IMG/VR virus record: IMGVR_UViG_3300033149_001989
Span: 1 to 64,000 of that record
Source: a virus
Reading direction: 5' to 3' (one strand)
DNA: 64,000 nt
Shown: positions 26,936 through 36,703 of the stretch, piece by piece
Layout of the letters: each line of letters begins with the position of its first letter
Position numbering within the stretch: the first letter of the stretch is position 1
The notes under the pieces: generated by a model
The model's database searches: none
Told to the model about the DNA's origin: nothing
What the model saw: the letters and a program-made list of their open reading frames with translations, nothing else
Translations under genes and position numbers: made by a program

Positions 26936-27620
26936 TCTTCCTCCCAACAATATATATCACGCCAGCCCCATGATAATTAATATCTAATGTCTCACAATAC
27001 ACAACCTCTAAGAATAACTTATTAAACAAGCGAGTTAAAGTTTTATCAGTAAAGTAAGAAACGTGGTCATTCTCTAGTGCCCGTTTCTTTTCATAAATTT
27101 TACCAAAATTTGGCACCTCAACAAATAAAACTCCATTAGTCCTTAATAACGAAACCCAAATTTGTAATACCTGTGTTGGATTGGGAACGTGCTCTACTAC
27201 GTGAGAAGCATAAATCAATTCCCAACCAGAACCAACAACGGTAATCAAATCTTTACTAGTAATATCCGCCTTTACAATGCTAAATCCCCTATCTCCAGCC
27301 AGTCTTATAAATTGATTATTTAAATCAACCGAAGTTACATCAATAGTAGTATTAGACAAATATGACTCCAAACACGCTGGACCCGAACCAAGGTCTAATA
27401 CTTCCTTATTAGTAAACTTGGACAAAATCTTCCAATTATATTCTAATTTACGATGATAATTCTTTCGGTGGCTAAACTTTTGAAATTCATATTCCGAATT
27501 TGCCTTGCTGTAATCCTGCTGTACAAACCCGCACTTTAAGCACTTATACAATTCAACTTCACCACCATGAAACGTCCTACCCCACTCTTCAAGATGCCCG
27601 TTACAAAGTTCACAATTCAT
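26925..27620 (-). CDS. Class I methyltransferase with N-terminal zinc ribbon
   Basis: A 231-residue enzyme with N-terminal CELCNG and CLKCGFVQ forming a zinc ribbon, then VLDLGSGPACLESYL (SAM motif I), VTSVDLNNQF and YASHVVEHVPNPTQVL. This is the layout of Methyltransf_23-type proteins in polysaccharide clusters. It overlaps the cytidylyltransferase upstream and NeuB downstream. It probably methylates an intermediate or the final glycan. Substrate unknown. Confidence 0.85.
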   Translation of the reverse strand: MNCELCNGHLEEWGRTFHGGEVELYKCLKCGFVQQDYSKANSEYEFQKFSHRKNYHRKLEYNWKILSKFTNKEVLDLGSGPACLESYLSNTTIDVTSVDLNNQFIRLAGDRGFSIVKADITSKDLITVVGSGWELIYASHVVEHVPNPTQVLQIWVSLLRTNGVLFVEVPNFGKIYEKKRALENDHVSYFTDKTLTRLFNKLFLEVVYCETLDINYHGAGVIYIVGRKNGN

Positions 27621-28266
27621 ACCCGCCCCTTAAAATAATTTCCGTTAGTTTCAAATCATCAATCGTATCAATATCTATTGCTTCTGCTAAACTTGTCTCA
27701 AGCATATAAGCCTTATCGATTAAACGACAACTACCAGCAACAAGTTCCCCAGTTAAAATACCATATATTGCACCAGTTTCGAAATAATCGTGTCCAGAAA
27801 AAGTATGCTTAAGTGGTCTATTACATGGGTCATAATTCTTAGCACTACCATTAGCCCACCAAAATTTGTCAAATTTACATACAGACAAACCACTCTTGCA
27901 ACCAGATTGTTCAAACCCCTTAACAAACGAGTTAACAGTATCCACTCTTAGCAGGGGGACAGTGCATTGAACTAGATAAGAATACTTGGCACCAACTTTC
28001 TCAGCAGCATTTTTATACACAATATCAAGATTAAAGTTATCTGTAGCAGTATTTGGGTCTTGGCTAATCACTCTTGCCCTGCAACCCCAAGCCACATCCT
28101 TAATATCATCACTATCTGATACAACATATACACTATTACCAAATACACTTCTCCGCAAAGTTGATATAACATATGATATAAGCGGTTTGCCATTCAGTAG
28201 GTATATGTTTTTATTCTTTAATCTCTTACTACCACCACGTGCAGGTACAAAAACCGCCCTATCCAT
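27610..28266 (-). CDS. CMP-sugar synthetase (acylneuraminate cytidylyltransferase type)
   Basis: A 218-residue enzyme beginning VFVPARGGSKRLKNKNIYLL, the CTP-binding motif of NeuA/PseF/LegF-type enzymes. It also has VYVVSDSDDI, VQCTVPLLRVDTV and a terminal IDIDTIDDLKL metal-binding motif. It activates a nonulosonate or related keto sugar as a CMP derivative. The length fits a single-domain enzyme. It overlaps the methyltransferase and glycosyltransferase genes on either side. NeuB, this enzyme and the KdsC-like phosphatase together complete a plausible CMP-nonulosonate route. Confidence 0.9.
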   Translation of the reverse strand: MDRAVFVPARGGSKRLKNKNIYLLNGKPLISYVISTLRRSVFGNSVYVVSDSDDIKDVAWGCRARVISQDPNTATDNFNLDIVYKNAAEKVGAKYSYLVQCTVPLLRVDTVNSFVKGFEQSGCKSGLSVCKFDKFWWANGSAKNYDPCNRPLKHTFSGHDYFETGAIYGILTGELVAGSCRLIDKAYMLETSLAEAIDIDTIDDLKLTEIILRGGYEL

Positions 28267-29221
28267 TCTCGTCCAACTCCATCAGTACATTTGCTATTCT
28301 CTCTGCTGAATGTCCATCCAAAACGATTTTCTTCGCTACCCACGCTTGCTGCTCTGCTAAATAGGTGTCCAAGTGAGTTGTAAAATCAACTAAGTGACGT
28401 TCATCACGTAAAAACCACTTCTCTGGAATAGCAGTGTGTGCCCGCTTTTCAGTACTCCAAAACAAAGTCGGTACTCTAGCACACAAACAAGTTAGAAAAG
28501 TGCTTATACTAGATGCCACCAGCGCAAAATCTACATCCTTTATTAAATTCTCAGGAAAATCAATGCCTACTTTTGGATACGCAATTCTATTAAAAACGTT
28601 TTGGACTTTAGTGAATCTACTGGCTCTAGGATGACTCGAAACTAAAATCTCTCTTGGTTCGAGAATTTTTATGATTCGCCACCATCTTTTGTACCTCTCA
28701 ACAGCCTGACTTTTATCTCTTGGATACGACTTATCATAATGAATAGTAAAAGTATCAAAAATCATCACTCTACCAGGTTTGGGAGTTCTTATAGTATTAA
28801 ACGCTGCATCATAACGTGGATTACCAGTTAAATGCCAAGTTGGAGGAATAACACCAAACCCTGCGTAATCAACTTCAAGCATTCCAGCAACAAACATATG
28901 ATATTTAACACATCTTTTGGCATCCAATGATTTTATATCAACTAAATCCTCAGAAATAGTACCAAAATGAACACCTTTATCTATCAACCGTTTCAAGTCG
29001 TTCTCATATCTACTGTGAAACGCAGATACAACAACGTCCCCACGATGAACATCATCCACATTCTTAACTATCTTGCTCCCCCCATCACTGTGTTGAACAG
29101 TAATATATTTAGCCGCTTGTGATGTACTACCAGCAGTAAAAATAAACCTCTTTTTTAAATGTTTAGCCACCTCGTTGAGCACCCTACCTTGATGCTCGTG
29201 ATAAGCATTAAGATATATCAT
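28259..29221 (-). CDS. GT-B-like polysaccharide biosynthesis protein
   Basis: A 320-residue protein of the UDP-GlcNAc 2-epimerase / CDP-glycerol transferase superfamily. It has HLTGNPRYDAAF near residue 132, ILVSSHPRASRFTKV and DFALVASSISTFLTCLCARV near residue 232, which are the donor-site signatures of this superfamily. It could be a transferase or an epimerase-like enzyme. In its context next to the CMP-sugar synthetase, a transferase is more likely. The start ATG follows AAGGAGAGGAATT. The last residues overlap the cytidylyltransferase start. Confidence 0.72.
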   Translation of the reverse strand: MIYLNAYHEHQGRVLNEVAKHLKKRFIFTAGSTSQAAKYITVQHSDGGSKIVKNVDDVHRGDVVVSAFHSRYENDLKRLIDKGVHFGTISEDLVDIKSLDAKRCVKYHMFVAGMLEVDYAGFGVIPPTWHLTGNPRYDAAFNTIRTPKPGRVMIFDTFTIHYDKSYPRDKSQAVERYKRWWRIIKILEPREILVSSHPRASRFTKVQNVFNRIAYPKVGIDFPENLIKDVDFALVASSISTFLTCLCARVPTLFWSTEKRAHTAIPEKWFLRDERHLVDFTTHLDTYLAEQQAWVAKKIVLDGHSAERIANVLMELDENG

Positions 29222-29672
29222 AATTCCTCTCCTTTAGTCTTAAAACAGCCTCCAGAACGCAACCACAACCGCCACCACGCTTCAAAACAAAATCTGCCTC
29301 CTTTTTTACCTCTGGAAGAGCATCAGATGGTACAAATGACACAGCACATTTCTTGAATACTGGTATATCATCAAAGCAATCCCCAATGTAAGCAGTCTCC
29401 TCTAAATTAACTATACTTGATAACCCTTCATGTTTCTTCATAAAAGGAATGTAGTGGTACTCTATTCCAATCTCATCGGCACGCAACTTTTTAGTAATTT
29501 TATCACTACCAGAACTGACCATTATTACTCTCAAACCACTATCCTTAGCAAACCAACACCCAACAGAATCATTTGCGTGGAATGCTATACACAGTTTACC
29601 TTGCTTAGAATAATAAAGTCTGCCATCGGTTAAAACACCATCGCAGTCAAAAACCAAATTCTTAATCTTCAA
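29208..29672 (-). CDS. KdsC-type HAD phosphatase
   Basis: A 154-residue HAD subclass C phosphatase. It has FDCDGVLTDG (nucleophile and acid Asp at 9 and 11), MVSSGSDKIT, a Lys near 63, and GDCFDDIPVF (97-106). The C-terminal RGGGCGCVLEAV resembles the substrate-covering tail of KdsC tetramers. The family removes phosphate from KDO-8-phosphate, or from nine-carbon sugar 9-phosphates. It is the first gene of the sugar island, starts with a TTG inside the end of the portal gene, and is therefore coupled to late head-gene translation. Confidence 0.88.
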   Translation of the reverse strand: MKIKNLVFDCDGVLTDGRLYYSKQGKLCIAFHANDSVGCWFAKDSGLRVIMVSSGSDKITKKLRADEIGIEYHYIPFMKKHEGLSSIVNLEETAYIGDCFDDIPVFKKCAVSFVPSDALPEVKKEADFVLKRGGGCGCVLEAVLRLKERNYDIS

Positions 29673-31164
29673 CGTCCTTTATCTCTTCATTAGGATTACT
29701 AGGAGCACCAATCTTAGGTGATGAAAATGGCATCGGTGGGGCACCAGGTAGATTCTTTTCCTTATAAATATCCTGCTCCTGCTCCATACGCTCAACCTCT
29801 TCATCAAGATTATAACCAACAGCCTCCATCCTGCTACGTCTTGAAATGTTACCCTCTTGATACATTGCTTGACCAATAATATTAATATCCATAAGTCTGT
29901 ATAGCCTCACTGGAGCAAATGTTGGAATAGGTTTATTCTTAAATTTATTTTTAACTCTTATTTCCTCATATAAACCTTTGGTCCACTCAATAAGAATATC
30001 TCTAATAGTTTCCATAGTTGCGAGCGGGGAAAAGGCAGCAAAATCCGAGCCACCCTGAACGTTTGACCTCAGTGTTTCACCAGTAATCAATGTTCTAGGA
30101 AACCCAAATCCAGAAATAATATCATCATTAACGGCACGATACTTCTCCTCATTAAGCATCGCTTCCGTATCTGGAAACACCCACGTAATCTTTAAAGTAT
30201 GGTTAGCAAATAGTTGGAATATTCTCTCCGCCTGACCAGCAGTAGTCTGAAGATTCATTTGTTCTTTAATATGTTCAAAGTCTGCTTCATCAGTACAAGG
30301 ATAATCATCACTGCCTAACTGAATTAACTGAATGGCTGATATAACCCTAGCAGCAATTGAGTAATCCATTTTTCTCATATTTCTCTTATGAATAAGGGAT
30401 TCAAGAGCATTGCTCATATAAGGAGTTGGATAATCATCTTCTGGCAATGTTCTACCAAATATAGGTCTTATACCTTCCAGTTTAACTTCTAACTGCGTTC
30501 CCTTCAAATTCCTAACTGCTTCAACAAACTCTGGGTAGTTCTTAACTAACTCCTCATAAGTTTCCTTATCAACAGTACCATCTCTAAGTTTACCTTTCCT
30601 TTTAATGAACTCTATCAACTCATAATCTACTTTAGCGTAGACATACTTCTTGTTAGGAATTGGTGAATTCCTAATTATAATAGTAGCAGGGTCTCTAAAC
30701 CATATATTATCTGGAACCATAAACCTTGTTCTTGAATTTAATTTAGGAGACAAATCACTACCCTTATATCTAGACCATTCATAATGGGGAACTACCAACC
30801 CCGACAGCAAGAACTCCAGACACACATTCCTATAAAACTCTTGTAGCATTTCAGCGAGAGAATTATACACTTCAAATTCTATGTCGGTGCATTCTGCTTT
30901 TCTATTCTTTAGTGGAGTAATGGCACAATCCACCATTTTATTAATAACTGTTCCAGCAACTGGGTCACGCTTATAAAAGAACCTACAAACTTCAATTAGT
31001 TTATGATACTTCTTAGGTATTTCCATCTTGTCTGTACTAGATGTAAACAAAAGTGAAGTTTGTGTAGGGTCATTTAATAAGTTAGCAGTTGCGTTCGCTA
31101 ACTTACCAGACTTTTTACTTACCGCCGTAGCCTTCTTGCTAGATTTCTTATCACCAGTAGCCAC
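29662..31164 (-). CDS. Portal protein
   Basis: A 500-residue protein after the large terminase. It has the size and composition of phage portals: a basic N-terminus, an alpha/beta body, a segment such as EKYRAVNDDIISGFGFPRTL followed by TGETLRSNVQGGSDFAAFSP typical of portal wing/stem regions, and a C-terminal helical, Pro-rich tail. It would form the dodecameric DNA channel. It starts with a GTG at 31164 after GAGGTAAAGAATGTA. In most phages protease and capsid follow at once; here about 15 kb of sugar genes intervene. Confidence 0.85.
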   Translation of the reverse strand: MATGDKKSSKKATAVSKKSGKLANATANLLNDPTQTSLLFTSSTDKMEIPKKYHKLIEVCRFFYKRDPVAGTVINKMVDCAITPLKNRKAECTDIEFEVYNSLAEMLQEFYRNVCLEFLLSGLVVPHYEWSRYKGSDLSPKLNSRTRFMVPDNIWFRDPATIIIRNSPIPNKKYVYAKVDYELIEFIKRKGKLRDGTVDKETYEELVKNYPEFVEAVRNLKGTQLEVKLEGIRPIFGRTLPEDDYPTPYMSNALESLIHKRNMRKMDYSIAARVISAIQLIQLGSDDYPCTDEADFEHIKEQMNLQTTAGQAERIFQLFANHTLKITWVFPDTEAMLNEEKYRAVNDDIISGFGFPRTLITGETLRSNVQGGSDFAAFSPLATMETIRDILIEWTKGLYEEIRVKNKFKNKPIPTFAPVRLYRLMDINIIGQAMYQEGNISRRSRMEAVGYNLDEEVERMEQEQDIYKEKNLPGAPPMPFSSPKIGAPSNPNEEIKDVED

Positions 31165-31178
31165 TACATTCTTTACCT

Positions 31179-32780
31179 CTATTGAATTTTAACCACATTC
31201 CAATTTGGTCTGGCTAAATCACTATACTTGCCCTTACCTTTAGGTTTTTCTGGGGAATAGTATTTATAGTAATAACCATATATCCAAGTTAGTAATGAGG
31301 CTAATAAATGGTCCTCTCCTCTTTGACCACCTTGAGGTGAATATACAAAGAACTTAGGCTCTCCAACTAAGTCCCTAGTAAATCCTACACGCTCAAGTTC
31401 CGATATGACATCATCATCCTTAACTGAAAATGCTATTATTTGGTCATTCTGACTCCACTTTTGCAGAGTTTGGATTGTAAACTTACGCACTCTTTCCTTA
31501 ATTTCTCTTCCATCCTCATCATAACCAGTGGTCACACTAGCACCAAAATCAACGGGTACTAATCTTTTAGAGAAGTGCTTATGTTTAAAATCTCCCTCAT
31601 CGTCCTGAAGTATTTGACACAAAGCAAGACCTGAGTGACCAGCATCTATACATAGCATATTAAACCTGTAAATATTATCAAGCCAATCAATAATTTTAGC
31701 CTGCATAGGATATTTGATTCTTCGTAACTCAAACCTTACAAATTCACGCCATATTTTAGTTTCCCTATCACGCCATAATATAGTCATAATTGTTGGGTCA
31801 TTAGAAAAACCAGCATCTATACCAACCACCAATAAGTCATGTTTCTTCTCAATATCGTGAGGTAATTCTGGTGCTCTCAATATTTCATTAAAATTACCGT
31901 CATGCTGGTCAAGAGTAACATTGTTAAGAATAGAAATCATAACGTCATAATCTTCTATCCTCATTAATTTTCTATCAAACACAGAAAATGCGGGAGAACC
32001 GTGTTCACCAAGAACCAAGTGAACGTAATCATCGCCCTGCTCACCACCATATTGTTTTAGGTCGGCTTTGTGTTGCTGCTTGGTATATCTGACGCTCCTT
32101 AGACGAGTAACGTTATGTCTTGAAAATTTATCATCAACTTGGTCACATTCATAAAGAACATTTTTCTCTCTCAAACCATTTGGTACACCGCTAACCCACA
32201 ATTGAAAGTTGTCATCCCAGGTCGTGAGACACTGCATTAAGGAGTTCCAAGCAGTATAATTAAATACCTGAGCCTCATCAACAAAAATACAAGGAACGTG
32301 CAGCCCGATAACATTACTGTCGGCGGTAGAACCAACGATACGACAACGAATAGTACAACCATTCAGCAGACGAATTTCGTGATTAGACATATTAACACTG
32401 TTTCTATCTACGTAATGCTTAAATAGAAAATGACGTCTGAAGAAATTAATCAACCTAAGAAAGATTGGTTCTAATTGTGCCTTGTTCTGAACAACTAACA
32501 ATATTTCATTGGCACTAGCTTTTCTATACTTGTTAGCCGAAGAATACCACAATATTTTAGTTTCCATACTAACTGTTTTACCAGTAGTACGCCCAGTACA
32601 TATACTAATATGAGGTGAAGAATCTACTAACATTTCTCTTTGATAATTATCAAAATGCCATCCTTTACCTTCCTCTATTTCTTCATCGGTACTTCTAACA
32701 AATTCCCCAAAAAATACTGGGTCATCAAGAATCTCAAGAAGTGCCCAATCCCCTTCGCTTAGTACAACTTTTTCCTTCAT
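31179..32780 (-). CDS. Terminase large subunit
   Basis: A 533-residue packaging motor. The ATPase domain has CTGRTTGKT (Walker A-like, 61-69) and CIFVDEAQ (Walker B, 164-171). The C-terminal RNase H-like nuclease has VGIDAGFSNDPTIM, MLCIDAGHSG and GEDHLLASLL with the three expected Asp residues. It cuts concatemers and drives DNA into the prohead. It overlaps the gene before it by four bases (ATGA). Its C-terminus is Lys-rich. Confidence 0.93.
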   Translation of the reverse strand: MKEKVVLSEGDWALLEILDDPVFFGEFVRSTDEEIEEGKGWHFDNYQREMLVDSSPHISICTGRTTGKTVSMETKILWYSSANKYRKASANEILLVVQNKAQLEPIFLRLINFFRRHFLFKHYVDRNSVNMSNHEIRLLNGCTIRCRIVGSTADSNVIGLHVPCIFVDEAQVFNYTAWNSLMQCLTTWDDNFQLWVSGVPNGLREKNVLYECDQVDDKFSRHNVTRLRSVRYTKQQHKADLKQYGGEQGDDYVHLVLGEHGSPAFSVFDRKLMRIEDYDVMISILNNVTLDQHDGNFNEILRAPELPHDIEKKHDLLVVGIDAGFSNDPTIMTILWRDRETKIWREFVRFELRRIKYPMQAKIIDWLDNIYRFNMLCIDAGHSGLALCQILQDDEGDFKHKHFSKRLVPVDFGASVTTGYDEDGREIKERVRKFTIQTLQKWSQNDQIIAFSVKDDDVISELERVGFTRDLVGEPKFFVYSPQGGQRGEDHLLASLLTWIYGYYYKYYSPEKPKGKGKYSDLARPNWNVVKIQ

Positions 32781-33349
32781 CCTTCAGTCAACACAATGTT
32801 CTCGTTGGATTCCTCTGCCACAGAGTGAACACCTTTTTTATGGCACTTCCAACACTCACATCTAATCGTATACTTGTAAGGTTCAACTGGTACAATTTCA
32901 CTTTCTATAGAACCTTCCTCACCCTTCTCAGTAACATAAATAAAATATTTGGCTAAAACTTGACCACATTTAGGACATACCAACCTCTTTAAACGACTGT
33001 CTAAAAACTTAGAAGCCATATTCTGCAAATTCTCAATATGCTGGATTGGGCTTTCCTCAGTCTCGCTCTGCCTTTTCGCTCTATGAATTCCAAGTTTTTC
33101 CTGCAATTGAGCATAATTCTGGGTAGCATCACGCAAGGCACTATTCAACTCTCTAACCTTCTTAGAATCACTAACCTTGTCTTTTATTTTGTCAAGAGAT
33201 TCATTAATATCTTCAATATTTATTTCGAGGTGGCACAACTGCTTAAGAGAAGCCATATCATTAGCCTCATTCATTTCATCCAGTTCATAAGTCTCAAGAT
33301 ACTTCTCTAGTTTTTCCTGAAGTCGTGCCCCCTTCTTTTTCCTACCCAT
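32777..33349 (-). CDS. Putative terminase small subunit with zinc ribbon
   Basis: A 190-residue protein translationally coupled to the large terminase. The first 100 residues are helical and charged, as expected for a DNA-recognition/oligomerisation domain. The C-terminal part has CPKCGQVLAKYF and CECWKCHKKG, forming a zinc ribbon. Small terminases commonly lie here and vary widely in sequence. The zinc ribbon is not a universal feature, so the name is based mainly on position. Confidence 0.55.
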   Translation of the reverse strand: MGRKKKGARLQEKLEKYLETYELDEMNEANDMASLKQLCHLEINIEDINESLDKIKDKVSDSKKVRELNSALRDATQNYAQLQEKLGIHRAKRQSETEESPIQHIENLQNMASKFLDSRLKRLVCPKCGQVLAKYFIYVTEKGEEGSIESEIVPVEPYKYTIRCECWKCHKKGVHSVAEESNENIVLTEG

Positions 33350-33617
33350 CTGTCTCTATACCCCCTAAAACTACATTATAGTCAGTATCAACATCCCACT
33401 TAGTACCAAGATAATATAATTTAGGACGTATCCCTCTTTTTAGAAACCTTCTCATACGGTCACGTCTTTTATGCTCCACATTTTGCAAATACCGAACCCA
33501 CCGTTCCCTACCTCTTATTTCTTTTTTCCACGTTCTAAAGCAAGTGGAACAAAAAAAGCTGCGCCCCCTTTTTCCACGAGAAATCTCTCTTAAACAAATC
33601 GAACAATAATATTTCAT
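33342..33617 (-). CDS. Small basic zinc-ribbon protein
   Basis: A 91-residue basic protein with YYCSICLREISRG and FFCSTCFRTW (four Cys, two pairs) followed by an Arg-rich helix. The composition suggests nucleic acid binding. It lies between the ribonucleotide reductase and terminase genes and overlaps the next gene by eight bases. It could be an HNH-type or packaging accessory protein, but no nuclease core is visible. Confidence 0.6.
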   Translation of the reverse strand: MKYYCSICLREISRGKRGRSFFCSTCFRTWKKEIRGRERWVRYLQNVEHKRRDRMRRFLKRGIRPKLYYLGTKWDVDTDYNVVLGGIETDG

Positions 33618-33624
33618 AGTTTAC

Positions 33625-36600
33625 CTAAGATAGAGAACACGAATCCCCATCACACTCCAAGCACAATTCCAAAACCTGCTGTTGCCTACTCCTATTGCGA
33701 AAAACAGTAAGACCTTTCAAATTAAGGTCATAAGCAAGTTTCAATATTTTTTCAACATCCTCAACAGTCGCACCAAATGGCATATTAATTGTTTTAGAAA
33801 TAGAATTGTTAACATGCCTCTGAAAAGCCGCTTGCATCCTGACATGGTTCTCTGGTAACACTTCCAACGCTGTTCTAAACACCCTCTGCCACTTTTCAGG
33901 AACCTCATCTAAACCAGTAACTCTACCACCATTTTTGATAATCTTATTAACAAGTATTTGAGAGAACCACCCCTCTCGCTTGGCGATAATCTCAAAAATC
34001 GGGTTCACCTCAAAAAACGTCTGGTTTTCAAGAATATTAGTTTTCTGATAAACAATAGCAAATGCTGGTTCAATACCACTTGATGTTTCAGCAATGATAG
34101 AAATAGAACCTGTTGGAGCAATGGTAGTCAAAGTTGCATTCCTTTGTGGTGCTGTTAGTATAGAATCATTAATACTAGGAAAACTACCCCTGTCCTCAGC
34201 CAACTTAATCGATGCCTTACGAGCTTCAACATTAATAAAGTCCATCACCTCTTCCGCAATTACCTCAGCCTCTTTAGAATCGTATGGAATACCGAGCATA
34301 AATAACATATCAGCAAATCCCATTACTCCAAGCCCAATCTTTCGATTTAACTTAACTCGCTTCTCTATAACCTCAAGCGGATAACTAGAAGTATCAATAA
34401 CATCGTCAAGAAACCTGACAGCGTGGTGAACAACCTTCCTTAATGAATTATAAACAATTTGTCCATCCTCAACAAACTTAGACAAATTAATTGAACCAAG
34501 AACACACGCCTCATATGGTAACAAGTCTTGCTCACCACAATTTGACACCACTATACCATTAACAATCAAAGAATGGGTAGTATTAGCAACGACCTCAAAA
34601 ACCTTATCTTCGCCATCGGGCTCAACAGACACCACTTCGGCAGTTTCAGTCCCACCTGCTTTATAATTACTCCAAGTATTAGCAATATTATCTTTTTGTG
34701 GAGACAAGTAAAAGCCGATAATATCTCTAAAAGCCAAGGCATCTCTACCAGTAATATTTAGCATCCAAGCCTGTGAAAAATTACTAACCTTATCCCCATA
34801 TTTTACACCCCTTTTACAACTATGAGCATAGATACTTGACTTGATACCAAAATAGCTCAACATTAATTGGACACGCTCTATTTTATTTTTATTTATAGAA
34901 GTGAGATTTATCACCCTATTTTTCTTGTTTGCTGAACCGTCCGCAGAGAACAACCCTTGTAGTATTCCCTTCATAATAGAAACATTCTTTAATAAGCAAT
35001 CAGGAATATCTCTATCACAACTCAACACACCAAAGTAGTCTCTAGCTTTAGCATTACCCACCTGCATCGTAAATATATTACCTTTTTGCTTATGAAAATG
35101 AACGTTGCCCAACCTAGAACAGTACTTTTCCAAGAACCTCATTGCAAATACTTCTTCACTATTACAAATAAAAGTGTACGAAGCGGGTTCACGCTTACTT
35201 ATATTACCATCGCCTAGCAACCACCCAATAACCCTACCATAATCAAGAGCAGACTCATCAATATCAAAAACGTTTATCGGTGCAATTGTTTGAATACAAA
35301 TTTTATCACCTTTTTTAAGCCCATCTGCTCTTACAAACTGATAAGAATCATAGCCAAAACTTTCTCTACAACCACCAACATCTACCAAAACCTTATGATT
35401 AGCCGTAAGACGTAACGATTGACCAGTGTTCAATATTACTTTATAAACAGGCTCTACACCTTGTGGTATAACTGTAAGTAATGTGCTCGTAACACCATTA
35501 GAATGAACAGAACGCAAATCTGTCAAAACGGGTACTTCACCAATATCTTCTATATTATAAATACCAGATGTAGTAAAAACTTTAGTACCTCTAGCCAACG
35601 CTAAATTTTTTATTAAATGTCCTTGCTTCGGTGTAGGGTTATCTTGTTCTATTTTATCCCAAAAAACAAAACCAGGTTCACCATTTCGCCACGCAGACTC
35701 AGCAATGAACCTAAATAAATGACGAGCATTAACTTTCTTAACAACTTTACCATCCTTTGGATTAAGCAACGAAAAGTCACTATCATTTTTTACTGCTCTC
35801 ATAAATTCATCTGTAATCGCTACAGATATATTAAAATTACTTAAATCGCCCTCTTCCATCTTGCATTGAATAAATTCTATAATGTCTGGATGATTAATCA
35901 ATAACAATCCAAGATTGCCACCACGACGTATGCCACCTTGCTTAATAACATCGCTAATGGTATTAAATATCCTCATAAAAGTAACAGGCCCACTAGCAAT
36001 TCCTTGTGTACTTTTAACAAAGTCTCCTGTTGGTCTTAGTTTAGAGAAGTTGAGACCGACACCACCTCCTGACTTCTGAACCATGCCACAATCCTTAGCT
36101 GTTCGTAAAATCTCCTCCATCGAGTCACCAATTTCAAAGGCATAACAAGCAAACAAATAATTCAGGTCACTATTACCAGCATTAGCAAGGCACGGAGTAT
36201 TCGGCAAGAATATTTGGTTAGCCATCAAATTATAGAAAACTTTACTCCAATAATCTGGATTACTACCATATTGCTTTTCTGCCGATGCCACGTGCTTCGC
36301 CACCCGCTTGAATAATTGCGAAGGTGTTTCTTTAGAACCATTAATATTTTTAAGATACCTCTGTTTCAGGAGTGCCAAGGCATTTACGCCAAGTTTCAAA
36401 TCGTCATCAACACCGATAGCCTCTCTGAAACCACGAATTTCCGCTCTTTTTGCTCTATAGAGAATATATGTCTTGGCAAGCTTAGTTCTACCAGAATTTA
36501 TTAAAACATCCTCTACCTTATCCTGTATTTCCTCTACAGAAATTTCTCTGCTACCATTTATAGTACTAGATACTCTTTCTGCAACCTCCTTAGCAAACCT

Positions 36601-36702
36601 CTCATCAACATCACCAATAGATGCCATCGCCCTGCTAACCGCAGTTACAATCTTATCTGAATTAAACTTTGCTATTCTACCATCACGTTTAATAATTCTC
36701 AA
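33625..36702 (-). CDS. nrdJ: Class II (B12-dependent) ribonucleoside reductase with intein
   Basis: A 1025-codon gene. Residues 1-90 are an ATP-cone ([20 protein letters not shown]). The reductase has [11 protein letters not shown] (Cys171), [33 protein letters not shown] (radical Cys722), [13 protein letters not shown] and a Cys-rich end, CLECDGDSC, for reduction by thioredoxin-like proteins. No small subunit gene is present, which fits a cobalamin enzyme. Residues 368-721 are an intein inserted directly before the catalytic Cys, so splicing is required for activity. The start is a TTG after AAAGGAGTGGTTTAAA. The enzyme makes deoxynucleotides for phage DNA synthesis. Confidence 0.9.
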   Translation of the reverse strand: MRIIKRDGRIAKFNSDKIVTAVSRAMASIGDVDERFAKEVAERVSSTINGSREISVEEIQDKVEDVLINSGRTKLAKTYILYRAKRAEIRGFREAIGVDDDLKLGVNALALLKQRYLKNINGSKETPSQLFKRVAKHVASAEKQYGSNPDYWSKVFYNLMANQIFLPNTPCLANAGNSDLNYLFACYAFEIGDSMEEILRTAKDCGMVQKSGGGVGLNFSKLRPTGDFVKSTQGIASGPVTFMRIFNTISDVIKQGGIRRGGNLGLLLINHPDIIEFIQCKMEEGDLSNFNISVAITDEFMRAVKNDSDFSLLNPKDGKVVKKVNARHLFRFIAESAWRNGEPGFVFWDKIEQDNPTPKQGHLIKNLALARGTKVFTTSGIYNIEDIGEVPVLTDLRSVHSNGVTSTLLTVIPQGVEPVYKVILNTGQSLRLTANHKVLVDVGGCRESFGYDSYQFVRADGLKKGDKICIQTIAPINVFDIDESALDYGRVIGWLLGDGNISKREPASYTFICNSEEVFAMRFLEKYCSRLGNVHFHKQKGNIFTMQVGNAKARDYFGVLSCDRDIPDCLLKNVSIMKGILQGLFSADGSANKKNRVINLTSINKNKIERVQLMLSYFGIKSSIYAHSCKRGVKYGDKVSNFSQAWMLNITGRDALAFRDIIGFYLSPQKDNIANTWSNYKAGGTETAEVVSVEPDGEDKVFEVVANTTHSLIVNGIVVSNCGEQDLLPYEACVLGSINLSKFVEDGQIVYNSLRKVVHHAVRFLDDVIDTSSYPLEVIEKRVKLNRKIGLGVMGFADMLFMLGIPYDSKEAEVIAEEVMDFINVEARKASIKLAEDRGSFPSINDSILTAPQRNATLTTIAPTGSISIIAETSSGIEPAFAIVYQKTNILENQTFFEVNPIFEIIAKREGWFSQILVNKIIKNGGRVTGLDEVPEKWQRVFRTALEVLPENHVRMQAAFQRHVNNSISKTINMPFGATVEDVEKILKLAYDLNLKGLTVFRNRSRQQQVLELCLECDGDSCSLS
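34540..35601 (-). mobile_element. Intein with LAGLIDADG endonuclease in nrdJ
   Basis: Codons 368-721 (354 residues) interrupt the reductase between Asn-Leu and the catalytic Cys-Gly-Glu-Gln. Block A is [13 protein letters not shown], so the first residue is Ala instead of Cys or Ser. Block B has LTANHKVLV. The endonuclease motifs are [10 protein letters not shown] and [10 protein letters not shown]. Block F/G reads [20 protein letters not shown] then Asn, with Ser where the penultimate His is usual. The Ala1 start is known from KlbA-type (class 2) inteins, which let Cys+1 attack directly. The missing penultimate His makes its splicing mechanism uncertain. Confidence 0.87.
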
Positions 36703-36703
36703 T

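Noticed and set aside
34540-35601. Class 3 intein (Trp-Cys-Thr triad)
   Set aside because: The Cys expected in block F is not present; Ala1 with Cys+1 fits the KlbA-type class better.
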